A stretch of 16,795 nucleotides of DNA from Spirochaetia bacterium. GTDB lineage: Bacteria; Spirochaetota; Spirochaetia; Treponematales; Breznakiellaceae. The notes under the pieces are model-generated. The model made no database searches and was not told the DNA's origin. It was given only the letters and a program-made list of their open reading frames with translations. Below, piece by piece: positions 1 through 6,424 of the stretch (positions are counted from its first letter, which is position 1; every line of letters starts with the position of its first letter). The position numbers and the translations under genes are program-made. The DNA lies in NCBI GenBank assembly GCA_026002045.1, contig BOAV01000050.1:1-16795 (forward strand). Direction: 5' to 3'.

Positions 1-59
1 CCCCCCGTGCGTTAAGTAATTTTGTAAATTTTCCTTTATCGTTTATATTCTCATCAATA

Positions 60-94
60 AGCCGCCGGGGTGTTCTGTCCCCTGAGCGGCTTTT
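60..94 (+). terminator. Intrinsic terminator of an upstream gene
   Basis: AGCCGC (60-65) pairs with GCGGCT (86-91), and an inner GGGG (67-70) with CCCC (79-82). A TTTT run follows at 91-94. No coding sequence is visible in positions 1-60, so this probably ends transcription entering from outside the window. Confidence 0.7.
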
Positions 95-132
95 CCTGTT
101 TTCCTCATTAATTTTTGTCTCCTTAAGTATTG

Positions 133-186
133 ACCCCGGCCGCGACTTTTTGCGGGAGTTTGCGCGGCCGGGGTTTCCTTTTTCTA
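133..186 (+). terminator. Second strong hairpin terminator
   Basis: A perfect 12-bp stem, ACCCCGGCCGCG (133-144) with CGCGGCCGGGGT (163-174), encloses an 18-nt loop and is followed by a T-rich tail (174-184). It stands about 40 bp after the first terminator, so the two probably work in tandem to insulate the lipoprotein gene. A role as a leader attenuator is possible but no leader peptide is visible. Confidence 0.65.
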
Positions 187-235
187 TATTGATTGGGTGT
201 TTTATTGTTTTGGTTTTTGGCCTTGCAAAGAGGTA

Positions 236-385
236 CTCAGACGGCGGGAATTTCCACCAAGAAACGACGCCGTCTGAGATTTTAATGGACAGAGAAAGTA
301 TAGAGCATACCTTCGCTGTTTGTTAGCCCTCTTTATTGGTCTTCCGTCATAAGGCGGAAGAACATCCGGGCGTATGTTCCGGATG
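236..385 (+). promoter_or_regulatory. Structured 5' leader of the lipoprotein gene (three hairpins)
   Basis: Three successive stem-loops precede the ribosome binding site: CTCAGACGGCG (236-246) with CGCCGTCTGAG (268-278), 11 bp perfect; CTTCCG (341-346) with CGGAAG (355-360); and CATCCGG (363-369) with CCGGATG (379-385). The first has only a weak T-tract (ATTTTAAT), so it is a poor terminator. I could not identify a convincing promoter in 187-400; a TATAGA at 299-304 has no matching -35. Whether this is an attenuator, an mRNA stabiliser or a protein-binding leader is unknown. Confidence 0.4.
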
Positions 386-406
386 AATATAATGAAGGAG
401 GACTCT

Positions 407-2287
407 ATGAAGAATAGGAGTCTCGTAGTAGGAACAATCGCGTTGTTATTGACGGCGGTTGTGTTTTTAGGATGCCCCACGGAACCGGGTGAACCCGGGA
501 AAGATGGTACTCTCGGAACGCCGGGGATACCTGTAGTCAATGGAACGGTCACTGTTAAGGCACTGCAAAACATGCTCAACATTTCAGATGTTGTCTATGT
601 AGCTGGCCCTACCAGCCTTACCGGTGCCGGTACCCTTACCATTCCGGCAGGGAAAAGTATCAAGTTATTTGACAAACTGACAGCTGATAATACCGGTGTT
701 GTTATTGACGCCACTTCCAGCACAACCGCGTTGGATTTAAGCGATGCTGACGCAGGACTTGCCGGCGCTAGTGGTGGTACTACCCCCATATTCCTTCTGC
801 CTTCAGCGCCCTACATCACGGCTGCCGGTGCGAAATTGGATGCGTCTAACAGCCCCGTATATGCGCCGCTTGTGAGCACAGTTCCTGATACCGGCGATTG
901 GGGAACAACCGCCTTAGCAGTTCGTACCGCAGTAGATACGGATCTGGTTGCGGCAAAGGTTGCTGCTGGAAGTCAAACACTTTATGTACTTGACTCATTA
1001 AATTTGACAGGCGCCGCTCTCCCCAGTATTGGTGGTAAGATTGTCGTACTGGGTACCCTTAACAACAGTGGTGCAGCAATTACTGATTCAGAGCTGAGCG
1101 CGACAGCGGCAGATAATAAATTACAGCTTTTAGGTTCAGTTAATTCCAGCAAAGACATAACCACCGGTGCAATAGTGTTAAGCTTGAGCGGTGATCTTGA
1201 GTTGACCGGAACTGCGGCTCTGTCAGCAGGTGCAAGCATAACTGCCAAGACCGTATCAGTGGCCGGGACCACAACCATTACCGGGACAAGTACCGTAACT
1301 GCCAATCCGGTTACCTTTACCGGCGCGGTTTCACTTGGCGGCACTCTTACCGTAGCCGGTCCGGCAACCCTTGGCAGCACCCTGACCAACTCTACTTCGA
1401 CAACTGTAACTTTCAACGGCGCAACCACCGTTGCGGACGTAGTTACAGTCGGAACCGGTGGGTTAACCATCGCCGGAACCGGCGCCGTGACGCTGACCGC
1501 CAAACCGGTTCCTGCTAGTACTAAGCTGCTGACCATCACCAACTCTACGGGTGTCACACTGGCAGATGGTATTGCTAGCGCCGGTGGTGTCGCAGGCTAT
1601 GTCACCATATCAGGAGGCGGTAAACTCATCCTTAAGGATACCAAGTCAATCGTTGCCGCTACCACCGATACCCTGCTTGGCACCGACTACTCACTCGGCG
1701 TTGGTACCTACACCGCAGCCGGTGATGTCACGTTTGCCGCAGCCACCATTACAACCGGTAACGTAGCGGGTAATGGTTTGACGTTTAGCGATGGCGCGGA
1801 CACGAACAAAATCACGCTTTCAACCACCACCACCACTCCTGCCGTGTTCACCGCAGCAAAGGCAAATAACGAGAATACACCGCTTACATTGGCTATTGCC
1901 GGGGGAAAACCGACCATTACCCTTGCGCTTAGCACCAATACCAGCGGTGTATTGTTAACGGTAAATGCCAGCGGTAAAATCGCTGTTCTCGGCAACAGTG
2001 AGGTGACTTTCAAAGGTAGTTCAACACCAGCCCTTAACGGCGGTCTCCGCTTATTTAACGGAGCACAATTAGCCGGTACTGATGACACCAAAAAACTTGT
2101 TGCAGATGGTGGAACACCGCCTTCTGACGGTACATTTAGCAGCACTGGTGGTACTAAGCTTATCGCATCAGCAAAAGCCGGAACCGGTGTTTTGGATAGT
2201 GGCACCGGCACCGCCGCACTTGACATCAAAGCAAACAACAGTAATAGCGATGCAACAGTAGGTGCTACCTTAACAGCACTTCCTTAA
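407..2287 (+). CDS. Repetitive Thr/Ala/Gly-rich lipoprotein with collagen-like N-terminal stretch
   Basis: Predicted 626-aa exported lipoprotein of unknown function. The ATG at 407 is chosen over an in-frame ATG at 374 because AAGGAGG (395-401) lies 5 nt upstream and a classic lipoprotein signal peptide starts there: Lys/Arg N-region, hydrophobic core (residues 5-20) and lipobox FLGC with the lipidated Cys at 23. Directly after it come five Gly-X-Y triplets (residues 28-42: GEP GKD GTL GTP GIP). The rest is low-complexity, dominated by Thr, Ala, Gly, Ser and Val, with loosely repeated short hydrophobic segments such as TLTVAGPATLGST and TVTFNGATTV. This suggests a beta-solenoid-like surface protein; it has no further Cys and almost no Trp. 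It is monocistronic between terminators. An adhesin or surface-layer role is a guess; no catalytic motif is visible. Confidence 0.8.
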   Translation: MKNRSLVVGTIALLLTAVVFLGCPTEPGEPGKDGTLGTPGIPVVNGTVTVKALQNMLNISDVVYVAGPTSLTGAGTLTIPAGKSIKLFDKLTADNTGVVIDATSSTTALDLSDADAGLAGASGGTTPIFLLPSAPYITAAGAKLDASNSPVYAPLVSTVPDTGDWGTTALAVRTAVDTDLVAAKVAAGSQTLYVLDSLNLTGAALPSIGGKIVVLGTLNNSGAAITDSELSATAADNKLQLLGSVNSSKDITTGAIVLSLSGDLELTGTAALSAGASITAKTVSVAGTTTITGTSTVTANPVTFTGAVSLGGTLTVAGPATLGSTLTNSTSTTVTFNGATTVADVVTVGTGGLTIAGTGAVTLTAKPVPASTKLLTITNSTGVTLADGIASAGGVAGYVTISGGGKLILKDTKSIVAATTDTLLGTDYSLGVGTYTAAGDVTFAAATITTGNVAGNGLTFSDGADTNKITLSTTTTTPAVFTAAKANNENTPLTLAIAGGKPTITLALSTNTSGVLLTVNASGKIAVLGNSEVTFKGSSTPALNGGLRLFNGAQLAGTDDTKKLVADGGTPPSDGTFSSTGGTKLIASAKAGTGVLDSGTGTAALDIKANNSNSDATVGATLTALP

Positions 2288-2366
2288 TCCCCGGTTAACG
2301 TAAAAGGCGCCATGCGCCAAACCCGCCGGCGGTATTCATAGCCGGCACGTAAACGAACTTTGAATT

Positions 2367-2398
2367 GGCCGTCCCTCCAACCGGGGACGGCCTTTTTT
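2367..2398 (+). terminator. Intrinsic terminator of the lipoprotein gene
   Basis: A 9-bp perfect stem, GGCCGTCCC (2367-2375) with GGGACGGCC (2384-2392), has an 8-nt loop and a T6 tail (2393-2398). It lies 80 bp after the lipoprotein stop codon. A small GGCGC/GCGCC hairpin (2306-2318) lies between. Confidence 0.85.
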
Positions 2399-2505
2399 AA
2401 ACCACAAGCCGCCTACTGGCGGCACCACACGGACGACACGGACTTTTACTTTGAATTCTTTTCCTTTTGTCCGTAAGGTCAGTGGTTAAATTCTTTACGG
2501 GCTTT

Positions 2506-2534
2506 GTGTGAGGTTTTCGAGAAGGACCTCACAC
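2506..2534. repeat. Small inverted repeat in intergenic DNA
   Basis: GTGTGAGGT (2506-2514) is a perfect inverted match to ACCTCACAC (2526-2534), with an 11-nt loop. A weaker CCGTAA/TTACGG pair (2471-2476 with 2495-2500) lies just before it. The stretch 2400-2550 has no gene; it is made of these short inverted repeats and CACACGGA-rich sequence, and looks like decayed repeat DNA. Confidence 0.4.
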
Positions 2535-2560
2535 GGAGACACAAAGATCACAAAGGGGGG

Positions 2561-2790
2561 CGACAAAGCGTTTCCCCATTACCCACGCAGCCCCCCTGCA
2601 ACCGGAGTTTGTGACAAATGATCACGGACAGTTGGCGGGAGGGCGGTGCGTTGCCGCTGAACATCGCGAACCCGCAGAAACGGCGAACCCATGTTCGCCG
2701 TTTTGAGGACGGGCGATGGAAGCGGCAATGCGCCGCCCTCCCGCCGCCGTGTCTGTGCCCGTGGGCCGCCACGGTTGCAGGGGGGCTGCT
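2561..2790. repeat. MITE-like palindromic repeat, copy 1
   Basis: This 230-bp sequence recurs at 3415-3644 with 8 mismatches by my count. It folds almost completely on itself: terminal arms GCAGCCCCCCTGCAACCG (2587-2604) and its exact complement (2772-2789, 18 bp perfect); a 25-bp arm (2634-2658 with 2721-2745) with two G-T pairs; CATCGC/GCGATG (2662-2667 with 2713-2718); and an 11-bp apical stem AAACGGCGAAC/GTTCGCCGTTT (2678-2688 with 2693-2703) on a CCAT loop. It has no credible ORF. Terminal inverted repeats plus short length fit a non-autonomous miniature transposable element, but I see no clear target-site duplication. The left 26 bp conserved between copies lies outside the terminal inverted repeat. 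Confidence 0.8.
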
Positions 2791-2800
2791 TTTTAAGATA

Positions 2801-3073
2801 CTAGAACAGATCGGAGTGGGTTCCGGTACGATGAAAGGTAACGGTTTTGGCTGCTGGGTCGATTTCATAAATCAACACCCAATCCCCCTGAACATGGCAG
2901 TCAAGGCTCCCTTCCCACTCGCCGTGCAGGGGGTGGTTCCGGCAACGGGGAGGCAACGGTTGTTCGTTAATAAGCAAGCCCATTACATTGAGGATTTTGC
3001 TCATATCCCTGCCCCGTTTTTCCGCTAGGGCAAATTCTTGTTTGAAACGTGTAGTGCGTTTGACCGCAAGCAC
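2801..3073 (-). CDS. yafQ: YafQ-family mRNA interferase toxin (RelE/ParE superfamily)
   Basis: A 90-aa protein that closely follows E. coli YafQ in length and motif layout. YafQ is a ribosome-dependent endoribonuclease that cleaves mRNA in the A site. Residues matching YafQ active-site positions are all visible: H47 (in NHPLHGEW), H60 and D64-W65 (in DCHVQGDW), H86 and F90 (in RTGTHSDLF, the last residue). The toxin therefore looks intact. The start is the GTG at 3073, only 3 nt after the stop of the upstream antitoxin gene, the usual translationally coupled antitoxin-toxin order. Its stop lies 10 bp from the end of repeat copy 1, so the pair fits tightly between the two repeats. The symbol is by homology; the cognate partner here is DinJ/RelB-like. 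Confidence 0.88.
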   Translation of the reverse strand: MLAVKRTTRFKQEFALAEKRGRDMSKILNVMGLLINEQPLPPRCRNHPLHGEWEGSLDCHVQGDWVLIYEIDPAAKTVTFHRTGTHSDLF

Positions 3074-3076
3074 GCC

Positions 3077-3346
3077 CTAACTCCGCAGATCCGCCAGCAG
3101 TTCCTCAAGGGAATGGAAGGTCGGAGAGGGAATCTCACCGCGCATCATGGCCCTGCCCTCCCGAATAGCCGCGGCGGTTTCGGCGTTGGGTGTGTGATCC
3201 AGAGGACACTCTCCGTCCATGCCTATGTCCTCCCAAGAACCCGCTTCCGCGGGGGAGGGTATATCGCGGGGCACATCAACCGTCAGCCCTCCCTTGCGAA
3301 GCAAGTTCTTGCTGGCGGGTATTTCAACAGTTTGTTCTATGATCAT
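3077..3346 (-). CDS. RelB/DinJ-type antitoxin, partner of the YafQ toxin
   Basis: An 89-aa small acidic protein. The ATG at 3346 is preferred over an upstream in-frame start, because the extra N-terminal residues from that start (from 3433) would run into repeat copy 2. The C-terminal stretch around residues 54-89 (TPNAETAAAIREGRAMM, then FHSLEELLADL) has the NAET...AI.E.R....G......S.EEL..DL pattern of RelB/DinJ antitoxins; this is the part that normally wraps the toxin. The N-terminus would hold the DNA-binding dimerisation domain but matches DinJ weakly, so it may be of another type. It is the first gene of a two-gene operon with the YafQ-like toxin 3 nt downstream. By analogy the complex would autorepress its promoter, but I could not identify a good -35 box; TATTAT lies about 10 nt upstream of the ATG. 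Confidence 0.75.
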   Translation of the reverse strand: MIIEQTVEIPASKNLLRKGGLTVDVPRDIPSPAEAGSWEDIGMDGECPLDHTPNAETAAAIREGRAMMRGEIPSPTFHSLEELLADLRS

Positions 3347-3414
3347 ATTCCAAATATAATATGAAAAAAGTGGAGTGTGAAGGGGGCGGCCTTTTTTATG
3401 GACCAAAGGGGGAC

Positions 3415-3644
3415 CGACAAAGCGTTTCCCCATAACCAGCTCAACCCCCCTGCAACCGGAGTTTGTGACAAACGATCACGGGCAGTCGGCGGGAGGGCGG
3501 TGCGTTGCCGCTGAACATCGCGAACCCGCAGAAACGGCGAACCCATGTTCGCCGTTTTGAGGACGGGCGATGGAAGCGGCAATGCGCCGCCCTCCCGCCG
3601 CCGTGTCTGTGCCCGTGGGCCGCCACGGTTGCAGGGGGGCTGCT
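3415..3644. repeat. MITE-like palindromic repeat, copy 2
   Basis: Direct repeat of the element at 2561-2790, aligned without gaps at an offset of 854 bp. Five mismatches cluster in 3434-3444 and three in 3472-3487; the 157 bp from about 3488 to 3644 are identical to copy 1. The left terminal arm (3441-3458) has two changes relative to the perfect palindrome of copy 1, while the 25-bp inner arms (3488-3512 with 3575-3599) are intact. Weaker similarity extends leftwards to about 3404 (CAAAGGGGG in both). Its right end lies 19 bp before the purE start. Confidence 0.8.
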
Positions 3645-3649
3645 AATAT
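3641..3649 (+). promoter_or_regulatory. Possible extended -10 promoter of the pur operon at the repeat edge
   Basis: TGCTAATAT (3641-3649) matches an extended -10 (TG-N-TAATAT). The TGCT belongs to the right end of repeat copy 2 and AATAT to unique DNA, so the junction builds the box. No recognisable -35 lies 17 bp upstream. Transcription would start near 3656, giving a leader of only about 8 nt before the GTG. This is motif evidence only. Confidence 0.35.
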
Positions 3650-3663
3650 GCTACATTAAACCT

Positions 3664-4143
3664 GTGAAAGCCGCCATCATTTTCGGTTCAAAATCGGACA
3701 CGCCGGTCATGAAGAAGGCCGCCGATGTGTTTAAGGAATTCGGTGTCCCCTACACTTCCCATATTCTTTCCGCCCACCGTGTGCCGGAACTTTTGACGGA
3801 GACCCTCAAAAAGCTTGAGGCCGATGGGGTTGAGGTGATCATTGCCGGGGCAGGTCTTGCGGCCCACCTACCGGGGGTTATCGCCAGCCAGACCCTGGTC
3901 CCGGTTATCGCCGTGCCCATTGTGTCCGGGGCCTTAAGCGGGCTGGACGCGCTCTACTCCATCGTGCAGATGCCCCGGCCCATTCCGGTTGCCGCCGTGG
4001 GGCTTGATAACGGGGCCAACGCGGGCTACCTGGCCTGTGAAATTCTTTCCCTGAAATATCCCGAGCTGAAACAGAAACTTGCGGATTTCCGTAAAAAAAT
4101 GAAGGCCGACTTCGCGAAAGAAAATGAAGGAGCGGAACTATGA
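3664..4143 (+). CDS. purE: N5-carboxyaminoimidazole ribonucleotide mutase / AIR carboxylase (PurE)
   Basis: A 159-aa cytoplasmic enzyme of de novo purine synthesis that forms CAIR. GSKSD (8-12), SAHR (36-39), AGAGLAAHLPG (61-71) and the SIVQMP segment (99-104) are the phosphate- and substrate-binding motifs of class I PurE. Class I enzymes use N5-CAIR made by PurK; class II enzymes (animals and, notably, Treponema denticola) carboxylate AIR directly and lack the AAHLPG motif. No purK is in this window. The usual second Gly of AGAGGAAH is Leu here. The GTG at 3664 is the only sensible start: the reading frame upstream runs into repeat copy 2, and family members begin a few residues before the GSKSD strand. 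No Shine-Dalgarno is visible. The stop overlaps purC by ATGA. Confidence 0.92.
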   Translation: MKAAIIFGSKSDTPVMKKAADVFKEFGVPYTSHILSAHRVPELLTETLKKLEADGVEVIIAGAGLAAHLPGVIASQTLVPVIAVPIVSGALSGLDALYSIVQMPRPIPVAAVGLDNGANAGYLACEILSLKYPELKQKLADFRKKMKADFAKENEGAEL

Positions 4144-4895
4144 GCGATATGTCTAACATCAAACAGGGCGCGGAACTCTACGAAGGGAAGGCCAAAAAAG
4201 TTTTTGCCGCCGAAGGTTCTGCTTCGGACGGCGCAGAACTGGTGATCATCCATTATAAGGATGACGCCACCGCCTTTAACGGCGAGAAGAAAGGTCAAAT
4301 CGAAGACAAGGGGGTGATGAACAACAAGATCGCCGCCGGCCTTTTTGAGCTGCTGGAAAAATCCGGGGTGCCCACCCACTACGTGGCGCGGACAAATGAC
4401 CGGGACATGGTCTGCAAAAAAGTAAAGATAACGCCCCTGGAAGTGATCGTGCGTAACGTTGCTGCGGGCTCCATGGCAAAGCGGCTGGGCCTTGCCGAAG
4501 GGAGCGAACTTAAAACCACAGTGTTTGAACTTTCCTACAAGGATGATGCCCTGGGCGATCCACTGATTAACGATTACCACGCGGTTGCCATCGGCGCTTC
4601 AACTTTTGAAGAAATCGACGAAATAAAAAAACTCACCTTTAAAATCAACGAAGTGCTTTCCGCCTTTTTCCTGAAACGGGGAATCAGGCTTATCGACTTT
4701 AAACTGGAATTCGGGCGCACCATCGGAAAAGGAAGCGCCGCAGGAAAGCTCGTGCTGGCGGATGAAATCTCCCCGGACACCTGCCGCTTCTGGGATGCAA
4801 AGACAAACGAAAAACTCGACAAGGATCGTTTCCGCCGGGATTTGGGAAATGTGAAGGAAGCGTATATCGAAATCCTGAATCGTATTGACGGATGA
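4140..4895 (+). CDS. purC: Phosphoribosylaminoimidazole-succinocarboxamide synthase (SAICAR synthetase)
   Basis: A 251-aa ATP-dependent ligase that joins aspartate to CAIR, the product of PurE, giving SAICAR. Family motifs are in order: the N-terminal glycine-rich strand LYEGKAKKVF (13-22), the VRNVAAGS nucleotide/substrate motif (104-111), DFKLEFGR (186-193) and LADEISPDTCRFWD (206-219). Length is typical of bacterial monofunctional PurC. The ATG at 4140 overlaps the purE stop as ATGA and has GAAGGAG (4126-4132) 7 nt upstream; an ATG nine bases later is too far from that site. It is second in the purE-purC-purF-tag operon, so translation is probably coupled to purE. Confidence 0.95.
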   Translation: MSDMSNIKQGAELYEGKAKKVFAAEGSASDGAELVIIHYKDDATAFNGEKKGQIEDKGVMNNKIAAGLFELLEKSGVPTHYVARTNDRDMVCKKVKITPLEVIVRNVAAGSMAKRLGLAEGSELKTTVFELSYKDDALGDPLINDYHAVAIGASTFEEIDEIKKLTFKINEVLSAFFLKRGIRLIDFKLEFGRTIGKGSAAGKLVLADEISPDTCRFWDAKTNEKLDKDRFRRDLGNVKEAYIEILNRIDG

Positions 4896-6424
4896 GGCCA
4901 ATGCACAGTAATACTGCGATTCAGGATGAAGAAGATAAGTTACACGAAGAGTGCGGCGTCTTTGGGGTTTTCTGCAGCGATCCGGAACGGGATGCGTCGG
5001 CGCTGGTTTACTACGGGCTTCTTTCTTTGCAGCACCGGGGACAGGAAAGCGCGGGGATTGCGGCGGTAAAAAATCAGACCATCGAATGCCGCAAGGGCAT
5101 GGGGCTGGCGGGGGAAATTTTTACCCCCGAATTATTATCCCAGCTCAAGGGCTCCGCAGCGGTGGGGCATGTCCGCTATTCAACCTTCGGTTCCAGCAGC
5201 ATTGAAAACGCACAGCCCTTTGTAAGCCGCTTCAAGCTGGGCTCCATCGCGGTGGCCCACAACGGCACATTGACCAACGCCGATGTGGTCCGGGAACTTC
5301 TGGAAGACGCAGGGATCGGCTTTACCTCATCAAGCGACAGCGAAGTGATCGTCAACCTCATCGCAAAAAATTACAGGAAGGGTCTTGAGAAGGCCCTCAC
5401 CGATACTATTAAATTTATCAAAGGTTCCTACGCCCTGGCGGTACTTACCGATGACGCACTGGTGGGGGCGCGGGACCCCAACGGCATCCGGCCCCTCTGC
5501 CTGGGGAAACTTTCCGGAGGGGCAAATTCCGGCGGCTGGATACTGGCCAGCGAATCCTGCGCCATTGATGCGGTGGGCGGTGAATTTGTCCGGGACGTGG
5601 AACCCGGCGAAGTGATCATTATAAACCGGGAGCAGGTGCTTTCATTCAGCTTTAGTGAAAAAACCCGGCGGGCGGTCTGCGCCTTTGAATACGTCTACTT
5701 CGCCCGGCCCGACAGTGTGATCGATCAGGTCGATGTTTACGGCGCACGGATCCGCGCGGGGGAAATTTTGGGCCGGGAATCGGCGGTGAAGGCGGACCTT
5801 GTCATCGGCGTTCCCGATTCGGGGATCCCCGCGGCCATCGGCTACGGCAGGGCCACGGGCACCCCCTTCGGCCTGGGGATCGTCAAAAGCAAATACGTGG
5901 GCCGTACCTTCATTTCCCCGGATCAAAACAAGCGGGAACGGGCGGTCTCGGTAAAACACAATGTGATCAAAAGCGAGGTGCGGGGAAAACGGGTGGTGCT
6001 CATCGACGACTCCATTGTCCGGGGAACCACCAGCCGCCGCCTCGTTTCGATCCTGAAAGGCGCGGGGGCAAAGGAAGTGCACATCCGTATCTGTTCCCCC
6101 CCGGTTTGTTACCCCTGCTATTTCGGCATCGACACCCCCCACCGAAAGGACCTTATCAGCAATGGGACCAGTGCAAACGATTTGGGAAAAACCCTGGGCG
6201 CGGACAGCCTGGCCTTTATTTCGGTAGAGGGACTGCTTGAGTCCCTCAGTGTACTGGACGTCATTCAGGGTGACAAAAACGAAGATGGCGCTCCGGTTTC
6301 CATTAAGGCAGGGCCCGAACGATCCTACTGTCTGGGCTGCTTCACCGGGGAGTACCCCATCCCGGTGTCGGGAGGGGAGCCATGGGTCGCAGGTCCGATG
6401 TCATCCAATGGTATGACCCTTTAG
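4892..6424 (+). CDS. purF: Amidophosphoribosyltransferase (PRPP amidotransferase)
   Basis: A 510-aa enzyme of the first committed purine step: glutamine + PRPP give phosphoribosylamine. It starts with a propeptide ending at EE before CGVFGVF; Cys21 would be the N-terminal nucleophile of the class II glutaminase domain after autoprocessing, as in the Bacillus enzyme. RYSTFGSSS and HNGTL mark the glutaminase site. The C-terminal phosphoribosyltransferase domain has the PRPP loop VVLIDDSIVRGTTS (D372-D373). Cys263, Cys409, Cys480 and Cys483 (in YCLGCFTGEYP) correspond to the four ligands of the oxygen-sensitive [4Fe-4S] cluster of Bacillus-type PurF, fitting an anaerobe. The start at 4892 overlaps the purC stop (ATGA); an in-frame ATG at 4901 would shorten the propeptide by three residues. 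The 3' end overlaps tag by 43 bp. Confidence 0.95.
   Translation: MRPMHSNTAIQDEEDKLHEECGVFGVFCSDPERDASALVYYGLLSLQHRGQESAGIAAVKNQTIECRKGMGLAGEIFTPELLSQLKGSAAVGHVRYSTFGSSSIENAQPFVSRFKLGSIAVAHNGTLTNADVVRELLEDAGIGFTSSSDSEVIVNLIAKNYRKGLEKALTDTIKFIKGSYALAVLTDDALVGARDPNGIRPLCLGKLSGGANSGGWILASESCAIDAVGGEFVRDVEPGEVIIINREQVLSFSFSEKTRRAVCAFEYVYFARPDSVIDQVDVYGARIRAGEILGRESAVKADLVIGVPDSGIPAAIGYGRATGTPFGLGIVKSKYVGRTFISPDQNKRERAVSVKHNVIKSEVRGKRVVLIDDSIVRGTTSRRLVSILKGAGAKEVHIRICSPPVCYPCYFGIDTPHRKDLISNGTSANDLGKTLGADSLAFISVEGLLESLSVLDVIQGDKNEDGAPVSIKAGPERSYCLGCFTGEYPIPVSGGEPWVAGPMSSNGMTL

Noticed and set aside
982..2238. Long open frames on the minus strand opposite the lipoprotein gene
   Set aside because: They are Val/Pro/Thr-rich mirror images of the Thr/Ala/Gly codons of the lipoprotein, with no ribosome binding sites or domain motifs.
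2548..3028. Open frames across repeat copy 1 (and the matching ones at 3441-3626)
   Set aside because: They arise from the GC-rich palindrome and read similarly on both strands; one plus-strand frame crosses the clear YafQ gene on the other strand.
3505..3663. In-frame N-terminal extension of PurE through repeat copy 2
   Set aside because: The extra 53 residues are translated repeat with no PurE similarity; the enzyme family starts next to the GTG at 3664.
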